Of a DNA stretch of 64,000 nt, positions 61,703 through 64,000 are shown one piece after another. The position numbers and the translations under genes are program-made. Origin of the DNA: Methanobacteriota archaeon (GTDB lineage Archaea > Thermoplasmatota > Poseidoniia > Poseidoniales > Thalassarchaeaceae); the NCBI GenBank assembly GCA_002716085.1, contig PAYZ01000009.1:29768-93767 (forward strand). The letters are read 5' to 3'. How positions within the stretch are numbered: the first letter of the stretch is position 1; each line of letters starts with the position of its first letter. The notes beneath the pieces are model-generated. The model was not told the origin of the DNA. It ran no database searches and saw only the letters and a program-made list of their open reading frames with translations.

Positions 61703-63001
61703 TCAACTGCTCCCCAGCGTATCACTCTTGTATTCCTCTAGAACCTCTCTGAATAGTTCGATATCAGACTCAAAAGTCTCCGGTAGCAGCGGTCCGAAAG
61801 AAAATCGGAAAAATCGGGAATATGGAGAAACATACGAAGGATCCTTCGAATGAGGTCGTGCCATGTCGCAATCTGATGCGCATAGTATTGCCGCTCCCTT
61901 CTTGAATAGACGTCTATTCAGCTCCGCGCTAGTCAGGCCCTGAGGCAGCTCTAACCAGTGGTAGAAACCCCCGTTGCCTGTGTAGACGCCAAGACCCATC
62001 TCCTCAAACGCCCTTCCATACCTCTCCCGTTGCCAGTTGTAGTGCTTCTCGACGGCTAGTCGCGCCTTTTTTACACGACTTTGCTCAAGGAGCTTGACAG
62101 CGTATAGCTGCGATGGGTGACTAACACCGCCCATGCCGAAGCTCGAGAAATTTGCCAGAGTCTCGATATTCCTCTTGCTGGAAACGATCCACCCCACCCT
62201 GATCCCTGGAGACTGGAGCCCCTTGGTACAGGCACAAGCAATGAACACATTGCTGTCGTCCAAATCCTCAACGTACTGTATCCCGCTAACTGAGGGAGTA
62301 TGGAACATCTCGTAGGCCTCATCCAGCAAAATCCCGTTACCTGGTTGCTCAGCCATCTGAATAAGCTCCCTCAATTCTTCTCCATAACGAGTCTGTCCTG
62401 ATGGATTCTGCGGATTAGAAATCACGGGCATTATGAAGGCCTCCGGATCGAGCCCCGATCTATCGAAATATAGCGAATTATCTGGATGGAAGTTGTTTTC
62501 CTTAGTGAATGGAACTACTTCGTAATCGGTATTGCTCTGTTCCAAGATGTCCAGATATGCCGGCCACTCAATGTTTCCTATCCTTACCTTTACATGCTCC
62601 TTTAGGAAAGCCATCACGGTGTAGATTCCAGGCCTCCCTCCAGCGAAAATCATCACGTTGTCTGCTGTGATGCTGGATCCGTATTGCGAGTTGTAGTAAT
62701 CCACGATAGAATCGCGCAATTCCGGATGCCCCCATGCTTTGGGATAGAAACGATCCTCCGAAGAGACACCAATGCTGTCTGGCAACGGGGGGCCATCGAA
62801 CTTCTCAAGCTGAGTAGTTAGTGGGAATCCTTGGGACCAGGGATGAGTTCCCTCTGAGCCCATGAAGCTTCCAAAGGAGTCCCTGAAGGCGTAAAGAGTC
62901 TCATAGATTCCCATTGGGGGGCAATTGTCAGACAGGAAAGACTCCACACCGGGCCCCTCGGATTCATTTGTGATCCCATTTCCGTTCCCTTGCTCACCCA
63001 T
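61703..63001 (-). CDS. PLP-dependent aminotransferase, class I/II
   Basis: A fold-type I aminotransferase of about 432 residues. ADNVMIFAGGRPGIYTVMAFL is the cofactor phosphate region. VISNPQNPSGQTRYGEEL carries the conserved Asn, and ILLDEAYEMF the Asp and Tyr. ACTKGLQSPGIRVGWIVSS holds the Schiff-base Lys in place of the usual SKTY. The C-terminal FFRFSFGPL carries the carboxylate-binding Arg. The start may be ATG 63025 or ATG 63001 (MGEQGNGNG). The amino substrate is unknown. It is divergent from the RCC1 gene. Confidence 0.87.
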   Translation of the reverse strand: MGEQGNGNGITNESEGPGVESFLSDNCPPMGIYETLYAFRDSFGSFMGSEGTHPWSQGFPLTTQLEKFDGPPLPDSIGVSSEDRFYPKAWGHPELRDSIVDYYNSQYGSSITADNVMIFAGGRPGIYTVMAFLKEHVKVRIGNIEWPAYLDILEQSNTDYEVVPFTKENNFHPDNSLYFDRSGLDPEAFIMPVISNPQNPSGQTRYGEELRELIQMAEQPGNGILLDEAYEMFHTPSVSGIQYVEDLDDSNVFIACACTKGLQSPGIRVGWIVSSKRNIETLANFSSFGMGGVSHPSQLYAVKLLEQSRVKKARLAVEKHYNWQRERYGRAFEEMGLGVYTGNGGFYHWLELPQGLTSAELNRRLFKKGAAILCASDCDMARPHSKDPSYVSPYSRFFRFSFGPLLPETFESDIELFREVLEEYKSDTLGSS

Positions 63002-63106
63002 GCTTCCCCGGGGGGTAGCATACAAATTAGCTTGACCATCGCGACTTCACAGATACATGAGGTCACCGAAAAGAACTGTTAATACGAAAAATCCCTGTCA
63101 GGGGTC

Positions 63107-64000
63107 ATGAGCGATCCACGCACTTCAGAGAGAATAATTCCAGTCGCAATATGTTTGCTAATTCTAGGAATGTCGGCATCTACATTCCAGATGGAAATAG
63201 AATCGGGGGAATTGAGGGAAAGAACGGAAAGGTCAGAAACTCATGAATCAGTAAATTTCCAGGGCTTCACGCCAGGATCAATTTACTCAGATGCGACCAT
63301 ATCCAATGCTAGAGGGACTGTTTGCTATGTCAGGCACGATGGCACCATAGGGTGCTGGGGAGGTAACGATAACGGCCAGCTCGCAACAGGGTACAGTGGT
63401 TGGGGAATGGAAAGTACATACTCGACAGAAGACATAATCGGAGTCGGGGGACTCCAGTTCAGGGAGGTAGCAGTAGGTCACATGAGCGCCTGCGCAATCA
63501 CTGAGGGCGACGAATTATACTGCTGGGGGGGAGGCCAATATGGTCAGCTCGGCCGCCCAGTCTGCGTCGAGAACACCACAGGTGGTGGATATTTTCATTG
63601 CAGGCACGCAATGAACAAGCCCCCCCAGAAAGTCAACTTCACTAACAACGAAACTGTCCTCACCATTTCCGGTACCGGGGGTTCGGGTCACTTCTGTGCA
63701 ATCATGGAAACTGGAGAGGTAATGTGCTGGGGACAGAATTTGTACGGCCAGGTCGATGGTAGCGATTTCTGCTCCAAGATGACTTCCTACGCGATACCCG
63801 CCGTTGGGGATGACTGCAATTGGAATTATGGGAAAACAAGGCCCCAGCTGGTCCCCTTCCCAGATAACAGGAGCGCCATAGCGGTAACCACCGGCGACCA
63901 ATTCTCATGCGCTGTCCTGGATAACAATAGCGTGTACTGCTGGGGATCTACCCTAGCCGGTAGAATGGGCCTGGGGGAAGACCACTTCACGACAGTCACC
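63107..64000 (+). CDS. Exported RCC1-repeat protein (cut by window edge)
   Basis: An open frame from ATG 63107 reaches the last base of the window: 298 codons with no stop. The N-terminus has a hydrophobic segment (IIPVAICLLILGMSAS). Four RCC1-type blades are visible: CYVRHDGTIGCWGGNDNGQL, CAITEGDELYCWGGGQYGQL, CAIMETGEVMCWGQNLYGQV and CAVLDNNSVYCWGSTLAGRM. Each blade has a Cys pair, one in the inner strand and one in CWG, a form found in exported RCC1-like proteins that can be stabilised by disulfides. It is probably a surface beta-propeller; the ligand is unknown. Confidence 0.85.
   Translation, partial: MSDPRTSERIIPVAICLLILGMSASTFQMEIESGELRERTERSETHESVNFQGFTPGSIYSDATISNARGTVCYVRHDGTIGCWGGNDNGQLATGYSGWGMESTYSTEDIIGVGGLQFREVAVGHMSACAITEGDELYCWGGGQYGQLGRPVCVENTTGGGYFHCRHAMNKPPQKVNFTNNETVLTISGTGGSGHFCAIMETGEVMCWGQNLYGQVDGSDFCSKMTSYAIPAVGDDCNWNYGKTRPQLVPFPDNRSAIAVTTGDQFSCAVLDNNSVYCWGSTLAGRMGLGEDHFTTVT

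Overview
The window looks like a chromosomal segment of a marine planktonic archaeon of the Marine Group II type (Candidatus Poseidoniales, Thermoplasmatota side). The information-processing genes are archaeal: TFB, MCM, the L18e-L13-S9-RpoN string, GatE, Trm1 and Pth2. They sit among many bacterial-looking genes: a fatty-acid beta-oxidation set, an E. coli-like NADP isocitrate dehydrogenase, an NAD+-dependent DNA ligase, RlmH, a branched-chain amino acid ABC importer, and Ala/Glu/Lys-rich coiled-coil proteins. The genus-level placement is inference from gene content; no rRNA gene is present. Coding density is very high. No gap exceeds about 210 bases, genes often overlap by a few bases, and GTG/TTG starts are common.

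Layout. 1-5.4 kb: the 5' end of an unidentified minus-strand gene, transcription factor B, a very large B12-dependent ribonucleotide reductase, and an OsmC-like protein. 5.4-13.9 kb: isocitrate dehydrogenase, then a same-strand run of thiolase, 3-hydroxyacyl-CoA dehydrogenase/enoyl-CoA hydratase fusion, acyl-CoA dehydrogenase, alpha/beta hydrolase and methyltransferase. 13.9-18 kb: small membrane proteins, DHH phosphoesterase, Nudix hydrolase, cobalamin adenosyltransferase, RlmH. 18-26.1 kb: one 8-kb gene for a giant calcium-repeat surface protein. 26.1-32.6 kb: ribosomal/RNA polymerase operon, tRNA-Pro, LigA, PAC2 protein, Cas4/RecB-like nuclease and DnaQ-like exonuclease. 32.6-38.3 kb: lipoproteins, two tandem tRNA-Arg genes, a coiled-coil amino-acid-binding lipoprotein, a thioesterase, a pentapeptide protein and a second PAC2 protein. 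38.3-42.5 kb: Nfu, MoaA, Trm1, PurM. 42.6-51.1 kb: a four-gene amino-acid importer with a three-part receptor and a fused LivH-LivM permease. 51.1-63 kb: two coiled-coil proteins sharing a small helix-hairpin-helix tail, a PPC/DUF296 protein, MCM, GatE, a putative B12 uptake pair, Pth2, cysteine dioxygenase and an aminotransferase. The right edge cuts through an RCC1-repeat secreted protein.

Themes. The cell appears to be a heterotroph that burns fatty acids and imports amino acids. It depends on cobalamin: a B12-dependent reductase, a PduO-type adenosyltransferase and a likely corrinoid uptake pair are all present, while no B12 synthesis gene is seen here. It carries several large lipid-anchored or membrane-anchored exported proteins.

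Most unusual is the importer at 42.6-51.1 kb. Its lipoprotein carries a family-3 solute-binding domain whose two parts are in circularly permuted order, followed by two duplicated LivJ-like domains, and its two permeases are fused into one 1246-residue chain. Next to it is a hydrolase/coiled-coil/helix-hairpin-helix gene that can only be read in full from a CTG start placed behind a strong Shine-Dalgarno sequence.
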